Shown here: piece after piece, positions 47,247-56,222 of the stretch
Position numbering within the stretch: position 1 is the stretch's first letter
Layout of the letters: every line of letters starts with the position of its first letter
Source: Neopararhizobium haloflavum
GTDB taxonomy: Bacteria > Pseudomonadota > Alphaproteobacteria > Rhizobiales > Rhizobiaceae
Length of the DNA stretch: 64,000 nucleotides
Reading direction: 5' to 3'
Assembly: GCF_002750855.1 (NCBI RefSeq)
Contig: NZ_NWUC01000005.1
Location: forward strand, 62,001-126,000
The notes under the pieces: model-generated
Told to the model about the DNA's origin: nothing
Database searches by the model: none
What the model saw: the letters and a program-made list of their open reading frames with translations, nothing else
Program-made: the position numbers and the translations under genes

Positions 47247-48542
47247 GTGGCGCAATCGCAGCAAGGACGCATTTTCGGCAAGCGGCCCAAGGAACACACG
47301 ATCATCATCGCTAGCGGCGATCGCGTCCGTCACATGACCGTCCGCCCATGGGCCATGGCGGTGACCGGATGCCTTGCCGCAGTGCTGATGGTGACGTTCG
47401 TTGCCGCAGCCGCCTATCTCGTGCTGCGCGACGACCTCATCGGTTCTTCTGTCGCGCGTCAGGCGCGCATGCAACACGCTTACGAGGATCGGATCGCCGC
47501 GCTGCGCGCGCAAGTCGACCGCGTGACCAGTCGACAGTTGCTGGACCAGCAATTGATGGAGGAGAAGGTCGACCGCCTGATCGCCCATCAGGACGCGCTG
47601 TCCTCGCGCAACGGTCGTCTCGACGCCCTGCTCCGCCGAGCCGAACACGATGTTGCACCGGGCGCGATCGACGCCCCCTTGCCGACACCGCGACCGGGCG
47701 TCTCCGCCGAACTTCGTGCCGATACCGCGCTCGATGCCATTTCGCTCGTCACGGGCAGCATCCCGGCAACGCAAGGCGCGGGCGGCAATGGGTCAGACAC
47801 CGCCTCAGCCTATGCACCGTCCGAGGAACCGAAACACCACCATCCCGACCGCGTCTTCAGCGAAATAGAATCATCGCTCCACGCCATCGAGCAGGAACAG
47901 CTCTCGCGTGTCCGCGCTCTCACATCCGATGCCTATGATACTGCCAAGGCTATAGAAGATGTTCTGCACGCTGTCGGTTTGAATGGCCCTGTTTCCGACA
48001 CTGACGGCGTTGGCGGACCCTTTATCGATGCTCCGGCAAACAGCACGTTCGAGGCGACGCTGGATGATCTGGACGAGGCGCTCACCCGGCTTGATGCCAT
48101 GCGCAGCCATGCCGCTGCCTTGCCCTTCGCCCATCCGGCACCGGGCCGAAAGATGTCGAGCCGCTTCGGCACGCGGAAGGACCCCTTCCTCGGCCGCACG
48201 GCTTTTCACGCCGGCATCGATTTTCGCATCGGGTCTGGCGAAGCCGTCCGCGCTTCGGGCGGCGGCACGGTTGTAAAGGCCGGTCGCAGCGGCGGTTATG
48301 GCAACCTCGTCGAAATCGACCACGGAGACGGACTGACGACGCGTTACGCGCACCTTTCCGCGCTTGACGTCTCCAGGGGCCAACTTGTCGCCGCCGGAGA
48401 GCGCATCGGCCTTGCCGGCAGCACCGGCCGATCGACCGGCCCGCATTTGCACTACGAGGTGCGCCGCCATGGCAAACCCGTCGACCCGCAGAATTTTCTT
48501 GGTGCAGGCATGTCGTTGAAGCCGCTGCTGGCAGCACTCTGA
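47247..48542 (+). CDS. M23 family peptidoglycan endopeptidase
   Basis: 431 residues from GTG 47247. A single N-terminal membrane helix (MAVTGCLAAVLMVTFVAAAAYLVL) is followed by a coiled coil (RIAALRAQVDRVTSRQLL) and an acidic linker. The C-terminal M23 domain has RFGTRKDPF, FHAGIDFRIGSGE and GPHLHYEVR, which hold the zinc ligands His, Asp and the H-x-H. It would cleave peptide cross-links of peptidoglycan from the periplasmic face. GTG is chosen because AGAGG lies upstream and homologues begin there; ATG 47208 adds 13 residues. Confidence 0.9.
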   Translation: MAQSQQGRIFGKRPKEHTIIIASGDRVRHMTVRPWAMAVTGCLAAVLMVTFVAAAAYLVLRDDLIGSSVARQARMQHAYEDRIAALRAQVDRVTSRQLLDQQLMEEKVDRLIAHQDALSSRNGRLDALLRRAEHDVAPGAIDAPLPTPRPGVSAELRADTALDAISLVTGSIPATQGAGGNGSDTASAYAPSEEPKHHHPDRVFSEIESSLHAIEQEQLSRVRALTSDAYDTAKAIEDVLHAVGLNGPVSDTDGVGGPFIDAPANSTFEATLDDLDEALTRLDAMRSHAAALPFAHPAPGRKMSSRFGTRKDPFLGRTAFHAGIDFRIGSGEAVRASGGGTVVKAGRSGGYGNLVEIDHGDGLTTRYAHLSALDVSRGQLVAAGERIGLAGSTGRSTGPHLHYEVRRHGKPVDPQNFLGAGMSLKPLLAAL

Positions 48543-48720
48543 GCGAACCGGCCGCGCCGAGCCCCGCATTTGCGGGCATTTCTTGACATCATCCGCCATT
48601 CGCTCTATGTGCCGACGCATTAAAGGCATTTGTGGCGCTGTCAAGCGCGTGCCGCTTTCGTCAGGACGAACGCTGGCGAACCACCCCCGATCAACGATCG
48701 ACAATGGAAACCAGTTTCCC

Positions 48721-50238
48721 TTGACCATTTTTTCCGACCTCGGCCTGAGCCAGAAAGTCCTGTCCGCCGTTCAAGATGCGGGCTACACCGAACCGACACC
48801 GATCCAGGAAGGCGCCATCCCGCCGGCGCTGGAACGACGTGATGTTCTCGGCATCGCGCAGACCGGCACGGGCAAGACCGCGTCCTTTGTCCTGCCGATG
48901 CTGACGCTTCTGGAAAAGGGCCGCGCCAGGGCGCGCATGCCGCGCACATTGATCCTGGAGCCGACCCGCGAACTCGCCGCCCAGGTCGCCGAGAATTTCG
49001 AGAAATACGGCAAGAACCACAAGCTCAACGTCGCGCTGCTCATCGGCGGCGTCTCGTTCGAAGAGCAGAACCGCAAGCTTGAGCGCGGCGCGGATGTCCT
49101 CATCTGCACGCCCGGTCGCCTGCTCGACCATTTCGAGCGCGGCAAGCTGCTGCTGAGCGGTGTCGAGGTTCTGGTGATCGATGAGGCGGACCGCATGCTC
49201 GACATGGGGTTCATCCCCGACATCGAGCGGATCGTGAAGCTGATCCCGTTCACCCGGCAGACCCTCTTCTTCTCCGCGACGATGCCGCCGGAAATTCAGA
49301 AGCTCGCCGACAATTTCCTCCAGAACGCGGTTCGCGTGGAGGTATCCACGCGTTCGTCGACAGCCAAGACCGTCACGCAGCAACTGGTGGCGACGGGCGC
49401 CAAGGACTACGAAAAGCGTGCCGCGCTGCGCGATCTCGTACGCGATCAGGATGAGTTGAAGAACGCCATCATCTTCTGCAATCGCAAGAAGGACGTCGCC
49501 GACCTGTTCCGCTCGCTCGACCGGCATGGGTTTTCGGCCGGTGCGCTTCATGGCGACATGGATCAGCGCTCGCGTATGGCGATGCTGCACAATTTCCGCG
49601 AAGGCAACCTCCAACTGCTGGTGGCCTCGGACGTCGCCGCACGCGGCCTCGACATTCCCGATGTCAGTCACGTGTTCAATTTCGACGTGCCGATCCACGC
49701 CGAAGATTACGTGCACCGGATCGGCCGCACGGGCCGCGCCGGCCGTTCGGGCAAGGCCTTCACGCTGGTGACCAAGCGCGAGGGCAAATATGTCGACGCG
49801 ATCGAGAAGCTGATCGACCAGAAGATCGAGTGGCTGAGCGGTGATTTGTCGTCCATCGCACCGGCTGCGCCGGAAGAAGACAAGCCCAAACGTGGCCGCA
49901 AACCGCGCGGCGGCAAGGAGAGCGCCCGCGGCGCGCGCAAGGAGCCCGCTGCCGAGGAGGCCTTGACCGAAGTGGTCGCCGCCGTTGAAAGCTCTGCCGC
50001 CACGAACGGCTCGGCGAAAGACGGCACATCCGGCGCCGCAGCGAAGCAGAAGGGACCTGTCAGCCCTGCTCCAGCCGAGCCGAAGCCGCGCCGCGCCGCA
50101 AATGACGACGCCGGCCGCTCCGAGAACGGGCGGGGCCGCAATTCCGGCTCTCGGCGTGGCAATCGCGATGACGAGGCAACGCCGATCGGATTTGGCGATG
50201 ATATTCCTGCCTTCATGAAGATCGCCGCGCGGGCCTGA
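48721..50238 (+). CDS. DEAD-box RNA helicase
   Basis: 505 residues from TTG 48721. FSDLGLSQKVLSAVQDAGY and the Q motif PTPIQEGAIP lead the DEAD core. It has AQTGTGKTASF (motif I), PTRELAAQV (Ia), VIDEADRMLDMGF (II, DEAD), FFSATMPPE (III), and HRIGRTGRAGRSG (VI). The C-terminal 120 residues are a basic, Gly/Arg/Ala-rich low-complexity tail. It is an RhlE-type helicase, likely in rRNA or mRNA remodelling. The upstream in-frame ATG at 48583 adds 46 unrelated residues and is less likely. Confidence 0.92.
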   Translation: MTIFSDLGLSQKVLSAVQDAGYTEPTPIQEGAIPPALERRDVLGIAQTGTGKTASFVLPMLTLLEKGRARARMPRTLILEPTRELAAQVAENFEKYGKNHKLNVALLIGGVSFEEQNRKLERGADVLICTPGRLLDHFERGKLLLSGVEVLVIDEADRMLDMGFIPDIERIVKLIPFTRQTLFFSATMPPEIQKLADNFLQNAVRVEVSTRSSTAKTVTQQLVATGAKDYEKRAALRDLVRDQDELKNAIIFCNRKKDVADLFRSLDRHGFSAGALHGDMDQRSRMAMLHNFREGNLQLLVASDVAARGLDIPDVSHVFNFDVPIHAEDYVHRIGRTGRAGRSGKAFTLVTKREGKYVDAIEKLIDQKIEWLSGDLSSIAPAAPEEDKPKRGRKPRGGKESARGARKEPAAEEALTEVVAAVESSAATNGSAKDGTSGAAAKQKGPVSPAPAEPKPRRAANDDAGRSENGRGRNSGSRRGNRDDEATPIGFGDDIPAFMKIAARA

Positions 50239-50368
50239 TCCCGCCGGTAGCTCCGCCGAAACCGCTGGCGCACTGGCTTTCGTTGCCAGGGCCCAGCGCT
50301 CATGCTGGCGATCACCAGCCGAGCGACCTGCCCGTAGGCATGGTCGCCCGGGCTGCGGGCAATCTCTC

Positions 50369-53300
50369 CTATACCAGTTCGACGTCCACCACGCCGGGGG
50401 CCGCTTTCATCGCGGAGGCGACCTGCGGCGAGAGCCTGTAGCGGTCGGGCAGTTCGACCTCGATTTCCCGCTTGCCGTCTTCCTTGATGACGACGAATGA
50501 AACGAGCCCCTCGCCTCTTGCGTTGAGCTGTCCGGCGATCGCCCGCAGCGGCCCGCTGTCACGCACATAGACCCGAAGAGCAGTCTGCATCTGGACCGAA
50601 CGCTCTTCGAGCGACTGGACGGTCTGGATGCGCAGGCCGATGCCCTCCGGTCTTTCCTCCGCACTGACGACGATCACCAGGGACTGGCCCGGTTCGAGCA
50701 GATCCCGGTATTGCGCCAGGGCCTCGGAGAACAGGACGGCTTCGAACTGGCCCGAAGCATCGGAAAACATCACGATGCCCATCCTGTTCCCGGTCCGCGT
50801 CTTGCGCTCCTGTCGTCCAGTCACCGTACCGGCCAGTCGGCCGGCCGTTGCCCCCTTCTTAACCGCAATCGCGAAGTCGGCATAGGTCTGCACCCGAAGC
50901 TTGGCGAGGACGTCGGAATAATTGTCGAGCGGATGCGCCGAGAGATAAAAGCCCAGCACCTGATACTCGCGGTGAAGCATCTCGGCTGGCAGCCATGGTT
51001 CGCATTCGGGGAAATGGATGCGCTCGGGCCCTGTCGCCGCCCCCGCGCCGAACATGTCCCCCTGGCCAGAAATACGCGTTTCCGCCGCCCGTTGGGCAAA
51101 GCCGACCATCCGGTCGATCCCGGCGACGAGCTTTGCGCGGTCGAAGCCGAAACAATCCAGCGCCCCGGCCGCGATGAGATGTTCCAGCGTGCGGCGATTG
51201 ATGATCTTAGGGTCGATCCTCAGGCAGAAATCCTCGATCGAAGCGAATGGCCGGTCGCCGCGCACCGCGACGATGTGATCGACAGCCCCTTCGCCCACGC
51301 CCTTGATCGCGGCCAGCGAATAGTAGATGCGGTTTTCGCCGGTCTCGAATAGCCGGAAGGATGTCTGAACCGATGGCGGCACGATCTCGATGCCGAGCCG
51401 CCGCGCATCCTGGCGGAAGTCGTTGATCTTGTCCGTGTTCGCCATGTCGTAGGTCATCGACGCGGCGAGGAACTCGACCGGATAGTGCGCCTTCAGGTAG
51501 GCGGTCTGGTAAGAGACGATCCCGTAGGCGGCCGCATGCGACTTGTTGAAGCCGTAATTGGCGAACTTCGCCAGGAGGTCGAAGATCATGTCGGCCTGCG
51601 GCTTGGAAACGCCGCGTTCCACGGCGCCGGAGACGAAGCGCTCGCGCTGCTTGTCCATCTCCTCCTTGATCTTCTTGCCCATAGCGCGGCGCAACAGGTC
51701 GGCTTCGCCGAGCGAATAGCCGGCCAGCACCTGCGCGATCTGCATCACCTGTTCCTGGTAGACGATGACGCCCTGGGTTTCGGAAAGGATATGGTCGATC
51801 TTGGGGTGGATCGAGGCGACTTCTTCCTCGCCGTGCTTGCGGGCGTTGTAGACCGGAATGTTCTCCATCGGCCCCGGCCGATAGAGCGCGACAAGCGCGA
51901 TGATGTCCTCGATGCGGTCAGGCTTCATGCCGATCAGCGCCTTGCGCATCCCGGCCGATTCCACCTGAAACACACCGACCGTCTCGCCGCGCGACATCAT
52001 CTCGTAGGTCGGGCGGTCATCGAGCGGCAGGGCGGCAAGATCGATCGCGACCCCGCGCTTGGTGACGAAATCGACTGCCGTCTTGAGTACCGTCAGCGTT
52101 TTGAGGCCCAGGAAGTCGAACTTCACCAGCCCGGCCTGCTCCACCCACTTCATGTTGAACTGGGTGACGGGCATGTCCGAACGCGGGTCGCGGTACATCG
52201 GCACCAGCTTGGCCAGCGGGCGATCGCCGATAACGATGCCGGCCGCATGGGTCGAGGCGTGGCGGTAGAGCCCTTCGAGCTTCTGCGCGATATCGAGCAG
52301 CTTGGCGACCACCGGCTCGGCCTCCGCCGCTTCACGCAGCCGCGGCTCTTCCTCGATGGCCTTCGATAGCGGCGTCGGATTGGCGGGATTGTTGGGCACC
52401 AGCTTGCAGATCTTGTCGACCTGCCCGTAAGGCATCTCAAGCACACGCCCGACGTCGCGCAGCGCCGCGCGTGCCTGGAGCGATCCGAAGGTGATGATCT
52501 GGCCGACCTGTTCGCGCCCGTATTTGCCCTGAACGTAGCGGATCACCTCCTCGCGCCGATCCTGGCAGAAATCGATGTCGAAGTCCGGCATGGAAACGCG
52601 CGCCGGATTGAGGAAGCGCTCGAAAAGCAGCGAAAAGCGCAGCGGGTCGACATCCGTGATCGTCAATGCATAGGCAACGAGCGAGCCAGCGCCCGATCCG
52701 CGGCCGGGCCCGACGGGGATGGTCTGCGTCTTGGCCCATTTGATGAAGTCCGCGACGATCAGGAAGTAGCCGGGAAACTTCATGTTCTCGATGATGTCGA
52801 GCTCCAGCTTCAGCCGGTCGCGGTAATCCGCCTCGTCAAATCCGGGCGCAAGGCCGAGACGGTCGATGCGATCGGCAAGTCCATCTTCCGCCTGACGGCG
52901 CAACTCTGCGCTTTCGGCAAGGTTGTCGGCGTCCGCGTCGTCCGTCGCCCCCGTGAAACGAGGCAGGATCGGCTTGACGGTCGAGAGAAGATGCGAGCAC
53001 CGCAGCGCGATCTCGATCGTGTTCTCCAGCGCCTCAGGCAGATCCGCGAAAAGCGCCGCCATCTCGTCCTGGCTGCGCAGGCAATGGCTTTCGCTCAGCC
53101 TGAAACGGTTGTCGTCGGAGACCATCGCATTATGCGCGACCGCCATCAGCGCGTCATGCGCCTCGAAATCGCTGGGCTTGAGGAAAAACGCCTCATTGGT
53201 CGCAACGATCGGCAACGCATGCGCATAGGCGAGCGCCAGCATCTTTTCTTCGCGCTTGCGATCATGGTTTTTCGGTCGTTGCAGCTCGACGTAGAGCCTG

Positions 53301-53860
53301 TCGCCGAAAAGATCCTTGAGCCGCGAAAGAGCCGCCTCCGCCCGCGGCCCGTCGCCGTCAGAGAGCGCCCTGTCGACTGGCCCGGTCGCCGCGCCCGTCA
53401 GCGCGATCAGCCCGTCCGTTCCCCCTTCGCCGAGCCAGGACTGGCGGATATGCGGCGGTTCGGCCCCGGTACCCTCCAGATAGGCGCGGCTGACGAGGTC
53501 GACTAGCCGTGCATAGCCTTCGTCGCTGGCCGCGATCAGCACGATCGATGGCAGTCGGGGCGCCACCTCGCGCGCATTGCGTTTCTCGCCGGTCGCGCCG
53601 TCCTCCATGTCGATGTCGAGCTGGCAGCCGATGATCGGCTGGACGCCGGCTTCCTGTGCCTTGACCGAGAACTCGAGCGCGCCGAACAGATTGTTCGTAT
53701 CGGCAACGCAGACCGCCGGCTGCTTGTCCGCCACCGTCTGGGCAATGATCTTCTTGATCGGCAGCGCGCCTTCGAGCAGCGAATAGGAGGAATGCACCCG
53801 CAGATGGATGAACTTCAGCGCGTCATGCGCCTGCGCGGTTTCGCTGCCGGTTGCATCCAT
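50369..53860 (-). CDS. dnaE: DNA polymerase III alpha subunit (DnaE1)
   Basis: 1163 residues. PHP domain at the start (FIHLRVHSSYSLLEGALPIKK), then the polymerase palm with GPGRGSGAGSLVAYAL and PDFDIDFCQDRREEVI, which carry the catalytic aspartates. HASTHAAGIVIGD and NYGFNKSHAAAYG are typical DnaE1 fingers motifs. OB-fold and tau-binding C-terminal regions follow. This is the replicative polymerase, not the LexA-controlled DnaE2, which is shorter and lies with imuAB. The start is the ATG 53860. A short SOS-type gene lies 148 nt upstream on the same strand. Confidence 0.97.
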   Translation of the reverse strand: MDATGSETAQAHDALKFIHLRVHSSYSLLEGALPIKKIIAQTVADKQPAVCVADTNNLFGALEFSVKAQEAGVQPIIGCQLDIDMEDGATGEKRNAREVAPRLPSIVLIAASDEGYARLVDLVSRAYLEGTGAEPPHIRQSWLGEGGTDGLIALTGAATGPVDRALSDGDGPRAEAALSRLKDLFGDRLYVELQRPKNHDRKREEKMLALAYAHALPIVATNEAFFLKPSDFEAHDALMAVAHNAMVSDDNRFRLSESHCLRSQDEMAALFADLPEALENTIEIALRCSHLLSTVKPILPRFTGATDDADADNLAESAELRRQAEDGLADRIDRLGLAPGFDEADYRDRLKLELDIIENMKFPGYFLIVADFIKWAKTQTIPVGPGRGSGAGSLVAYALTITDVDPLRFSLLFERFLNPARVSMPDFDIDFCQDRREEVIRYVQGKYGREQVGQIITFGSLQARAALRDVGRVLEMPYGQVDKICKLVPNNPANPTPLSKAIEEEPRLREAAEAEPVVAKLLDIAQKLEGLYRHASTHAAGIVIGDRPLAKLVPMYRDPRSDMPVTQFNMKWVEQAGLVKFDFLGLKTLTVLKTAVDFVTKRGVAIDLAALPLDDRPTYEMMSRGETVGVFQVESAGMRKALIGMKPDRIEDIIALVALYRPGPMENIPVYNARKHGEEEVASIHPKIDHILSETQGVIVYQEQVMQIAQVLAGYSLGEADLLRRAMGKKIKEEMDKQRERFVSGAVERGVSKPQADMIFDLLAKFANYGFNKSHAAAYGIVSYQTAYLKAHYPVEFLAASMTYDMANTDKINDFRQDARRLGIEIVPPSVQTSFRLFETGENRIYYSLAAIKGVGEGAVDHIVAVRGDRPFASIEDFCLRIDPKIINRRTLEHLIAAGALDCFGFDRAKLVAGIDRMVGFAQRAAETRISGQGDMFGAGAATGPERIHFPECEPWLPAEMLHREYQVLGFYLSAHPLDNYSDVLAKLRVQTYADFAIAVKKGATAGRLAGTVTGRQERKTRTGNRMGIVMFSDASGQFEAVLFSEALAQYRDLLEPGQSLVIVVSAEERPEGIGLRIQTVQSLEERSVQMQTALRVYVRDSGPLRAIAGQLNARGEGLVSFVVIKEDGKREIEVELPDRYRLSPQVASAMKAAPGVVDVELV

Positions 53861-54008
53861 TGTCCTGAGCGCCCTTCATTTCCGATCCGGCGATCCGGGA
53901 AGAATCGCCAGCCGGATTGTCGGAGGCAAGGCACGCCAAGTCCAGAAGCCTCGGCCCGGGCAATAGTCATCTTTGCACTTGTCCACCGCCCTCCACAGGG
54001 TCTGTGAA
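53861..54008. other. Intergenic region upstream of dnaE
   Basis: 148 nt between the small SOS-type gene and dnaE. I see no clear terminator or -35/-10 pair, so whether dnaE has its own promoter here or is read through cannot be told. Confidence 0.5.
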
Positions 54009-54095
54009 TCAAAGCGCCATTGCCATGACCGAAAAACTCGCAACGAACATGGAGATCGATGTGAAAGCCAGGATATCGCGAAGGATGTGCGTCAT
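54009..54095 (-). CDS. 28-residue membrane peptide, SOS-type regulation (SidA-like candidate)
   Basis: ATG 54095 to TGA 54009 encodes 28 residues: a short polar N-terminus (MTHILRDIL) and a hydrophobic helix (AFTSISMFVASFSVMAMAL) that would span or lie in the inner membrane. GGAG with 7-nt spacing precedes the ATG. A promoter with a perfect LexA box lies just upstream. In Caulobacter, SidA is a 29-residue, LexA-controlled inner-membrane peptide that blocks division through FtsW/FtsN. Size, topology and regulation match, but I could not compare sequences. Neighbours are TfoX upstream and dnaE downstream. It is too short for normal gene calling. Confidence 0.6.
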   Translation of the reverse strand: MTHILRDILAFTSISMFVASFSVMAMAL

Positions 54096-54124
54096 GGGTC
54101 AACTCCGTTTTCCGTTATGACCCA

Positions 54125-54153
54125 TTTATGTTCTGGTTTTGTTCTATTGTAAA
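54125..54153 (-). promoter_or_regulatory. Promoter with LexA box in its spacer
   Basis: On the minus strand: -35 TTTACA (54153-54148), 17-nt spacer, -10 CATAAA (54130-54125). The transcript would start near 54118, about 22 nt before the ATG at 54095. The LexA box at 54130-54144 fills the spacer. Read on that strand it is GAAC-N7-GAAC. Confidence 0.65.
54130..54144. promoter_or_regulatory. LexA box GTTC-N7-GTTC
   Basis: GTTC-TGGTTTT-GTTC is an exact match to the direct-repeat LexA site of Alphaproteobacteria. Bound LexA would cover the -10/-35 spacer of the small gene. Confidence 0.8.
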
Positions 54154-54194
54154 GTGCCGATCGCTCAAGCGCGTCGACCGCTCGCGGCCGTAGT

Positions 54195-54209
54195 GAACAA
54201 AACATGAAT
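54195..54209. promoter_or_regulatory. Near-consensus second LexA-like site
   Basis: GAAC-AAAACAT-GAAT differs from GAAC-N7-GAAC at one position. It lies 50 nt upstream of the perfect box, beyond the small gene's -35, in the TfoX 3' intergenic stretch. It could be chance. Confidence 0.35.
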
Positions 54210-54220
54210 ATTCGTCCGAC

Positions 54221-54556
54221 CTAAGGGCGCCGCCGGCCGTCGGTGGCCCCGCGCAACGCCGCTTCATGCGCCTCGACCAGCCAGACGCGACGTGCCTCCG
54301 GATCATCGAGGGCGCAATCGGGAACGCTCCAGTACGGCATTTTGACCGGCTTCGACTTCCCCTGATATTGCCATTGCGTGGCGCCCGCTGCGGCGAAGCG
54401 GGGTCCACTGTCGGCATCGGCTTTCAGGAGAAGCTCGCCGCCAAGTTCGATCGCGATGATCCGCCCTTCGAAATAGATTCCCTTTCCACCGAACATGCGG
54501 CGGATGGAGACCGGTCCGAGCGGCAGGAAGAAATCCTCGATATCGATAATGTCCAT
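54221..54556 (-). CDS. TfoX/Sxy N-terminal domain protein
   Basis: 111 residues. IRRMFGGKGIYFEGRIIAIELGGELLLKADADS is the TfoX N-terminal signature, followed by KMPYWSVPDCALDDPEA. Gamma-proteobacterial TfoX/Sxy controls competence with CRP; single-domain relatives elsewhere are of unknown role. It is the last gene of the molybdenum-maturation series on this strand, 42 nt after the MobA fusion gene. Confidence 0.88.
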   Translation of the reverse strand: MDIIDIEDFFLPLGPVSIRRMFGGKGIYFEGRIIAIELGGELLLKADADSGPRFAAAGATQWQYQGKSKPVKMPYWSVPDCALDDPEARRVWLVEAHEAALRGATDGRRRP

Positions 54557-54598
54557 CGAAACTACCGGTCACATGCCGATGCCGGCGAGCGGCCGGCA

Positions 54599-56218
54599 TC
54601 AGGCTTTCAGAACACCGCCGGCCGCGCGTACGGCCTCCGGCGTATCGACATCCCGCGCCGCCGCTTCACCGATGTCAACGTCGATGATCGGATAAGCGCC
54701 GCTTTCGACGATCTGGCGGGCGCCGACATCGCCTTCCAGAGTGAGGATGGCGGGGAAGGCGGCGCGCGGGAGGATCACGGGGTTCCCGCGCTTGCCTCCG
54801 GTCACGGCGCGCACCACGGCCCGTCCGCCCCCCTCTCGAAAGGCCTCCGCCATCAATCGCAGATGCTCGGGTTTGATCGCAGGCATGTCGGCCAATAGCA
54901 CAAGGGCGCCATCCGTGCGGTCTTTGAGCGCCCTGATGCCGGCCTGGAGCGACGATGCCATGCCGTCGGCAAAATCGGGATTGAATACTTCGCTGCAGTC
55001 CAGTCCTGCCAGGGCCTCGTAGATCTCGGCGCGGCGGTGGCCGGTCACCACGCTGACGGGCGTCGCCTCCATCTCCAGCGCGGCCATTGCCGCGCGCCGG
55101 ACAAGCGGGATGCCATCGAACTCCGCGAGCAGCTTGTGCGGACCACCCTCGCCCATGCGGCGCGCGCGCCCCGCCGCCATCAGGATGGTCTCGATCCGGA
55201 TCGGCCTGTCGGTCTTGCCGTGGCCGCTGCGCGGTTGTGGCCGCGTCGGAATTTCCATCAACAACCCACCGACGCCCATGCCGGTGATGTCCTCCCCCGT
55301 CACCGCCTCGCCTGCAAGAATGCGCGCCAGAACCCAGTCGAATCCGTTCTCCTTCGGACTGCGGGCGCAACCAGGCGCGCCGATGACGGGCACGCCACCG
55401 AGCTCGCCGAGGACCAGGAGATTGCCGGGGTCGACCGGCATGCCGACGGCCTCGACCGTTCCCCCCGCGCGTAGGATCGCGGCCGGTATCACGTCCTGTG
55501 CATCGGCGACCGCCGAGGCACCGAATACGATCAGCATGTCGCACCGCGACTTCAGCGCAAGAAGCGCATCGGCCACGGCGGCGGGGTCATGGGCCACGCG
55601 CGTTTCGCCGATCACTTCGCTCCCCGACTGGTCGAGCCGCACCTGGAGCAGATCGCGGGTCTTGTCCATCACGCTCGGCTTCAGCGAAGCCAGTTTGGTG
55701 GCGACGAGACCAACGCGGCGTGGTGCGAAGGGCTTGACTTCCAGGAGGCCGGGTCGCGCGATCGCCATCGTCGCTTCAGCCAGGGCAGCCCCTGAAACGG
55801 CCAACGGAATGATTTTTATGGTCGCGACCATGTCGCCCTCGCGGACCTGGACGCGATCCCTCAGGCAGGCAAAGGTGATGGCCGGATCGATCCGGTTGAG
55901 CGCATCGACCCCGTCCTTGTCGACGCGAAAAAGCCCGTTGTGAGCAGCATGGATGTTCACGCGCCCTGTCGCCGCCTCGCCGATGGTTACGCCAGCGCCG
56001 GCCAGCGCATCGCCAAGCCTTGCCGCCGCGACATCCTCGGTCTCGTCGCCGGGGTCGAGGACGAGCGCGATGACGCTCTTGATCCCGGCCGTGCGCAGGG
56101 CTTCGCCATCACGCGCCGTCAGGACGCGTCCCTTCTTGAACCGCTCACCGCCCACGCTGAGGCTGTGAGCCAGGATGGCGCCGTCGCACTGTTCCGCCGC
56201 GATCTCTCCGAACCGCAT
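54599..56218 (-). CDS. Molybdopterin-binding / MobA-like nucleotidyltransferase fusion
   Basis: 539 residues. Residues 1-330 or so carry a MoaB/MogA-type molybdopterin-binding region (MLIVFGASAVADAQDVIPAA, PVIGAPGCARSPKENGFDWV). Residues 340-539 are a MobA/MocA-type transferase: ILMAAGRARRMGEGGPHKLLA (nucleotide loop), VVTGHRRAEIYEAL and VLLADMPAIKPEHL. Such fusions mature the molybdenum cofactor, for example by adding CMP, for xanthine-dehydrogenase/CO-dehydrogenase-class hydroxylases. It starts 4 nt after the XdhC-family gene upstream and is part of one operon with the Cox genes. Confidence 0.88.
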   Translation of the reverse strand: MRFGEIAAEQCDGAILAHSLSVGGERFKKGRVLTARDGEALRTAGIKSVIALVLDPGDETEDVAAARLGDALAGAGVTIGEAATGRVNIHAAHNGLFRVDKDGVDALNRIDPAITFACLRDRVQVREGDMVATIKIIPLAVSGAALAEATMAIARPGLLEVKPFAPRRVGLVATKLASLKPSVMDKTRDLLQVRLDQSGSEVIGETRVAHDPAAVADALLALKSRCDMLIVFGASAVADAQDVIPAAILRAGGTVEAVGMPVDPGNLLVLGELGGVPVIGAPGCARSPKENGFDWVLARILAGEAVTGEDITGMGVGGLLMEIPTRPQPRSGHGKTDRPIRIETILMAAGRARRMGEGGPHKLLAEFDGIPLVRRAAMAALEMEATPVSVVTGHRRAEIYEALAGLDCSEVFNPDFADGMASSLQAGIRALKDRTDGALVLLADMPAIKPEHLRLMAEAFREGGGRAVVRAVTGGKRGNPVILPRAAFPAILTLEGDVGARQIVESGAYPIIDVDIGEAAARDVDTPEAVRAAGGVLKA

Positions 56219-56222
56219 GGCG

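Noticed and set aside
50239-50368. Terminator between the DEAD-box gene and dnaE
   Set aside because: Several short GC stems occur, such as GCCCG/CGGGC near 50346-50360, but none has both a good stem and a T tract.
53815-54120. Other short frames in the dnaE upstream gap (about 95 codons on minus, 67 on plus)
   Set aside because: They are rich in Arg/Cys/Pro without hydrophobic order, have poor ribosome-binding sites and overlap the better-supported 28-codon gene or the dnaE 5' end.
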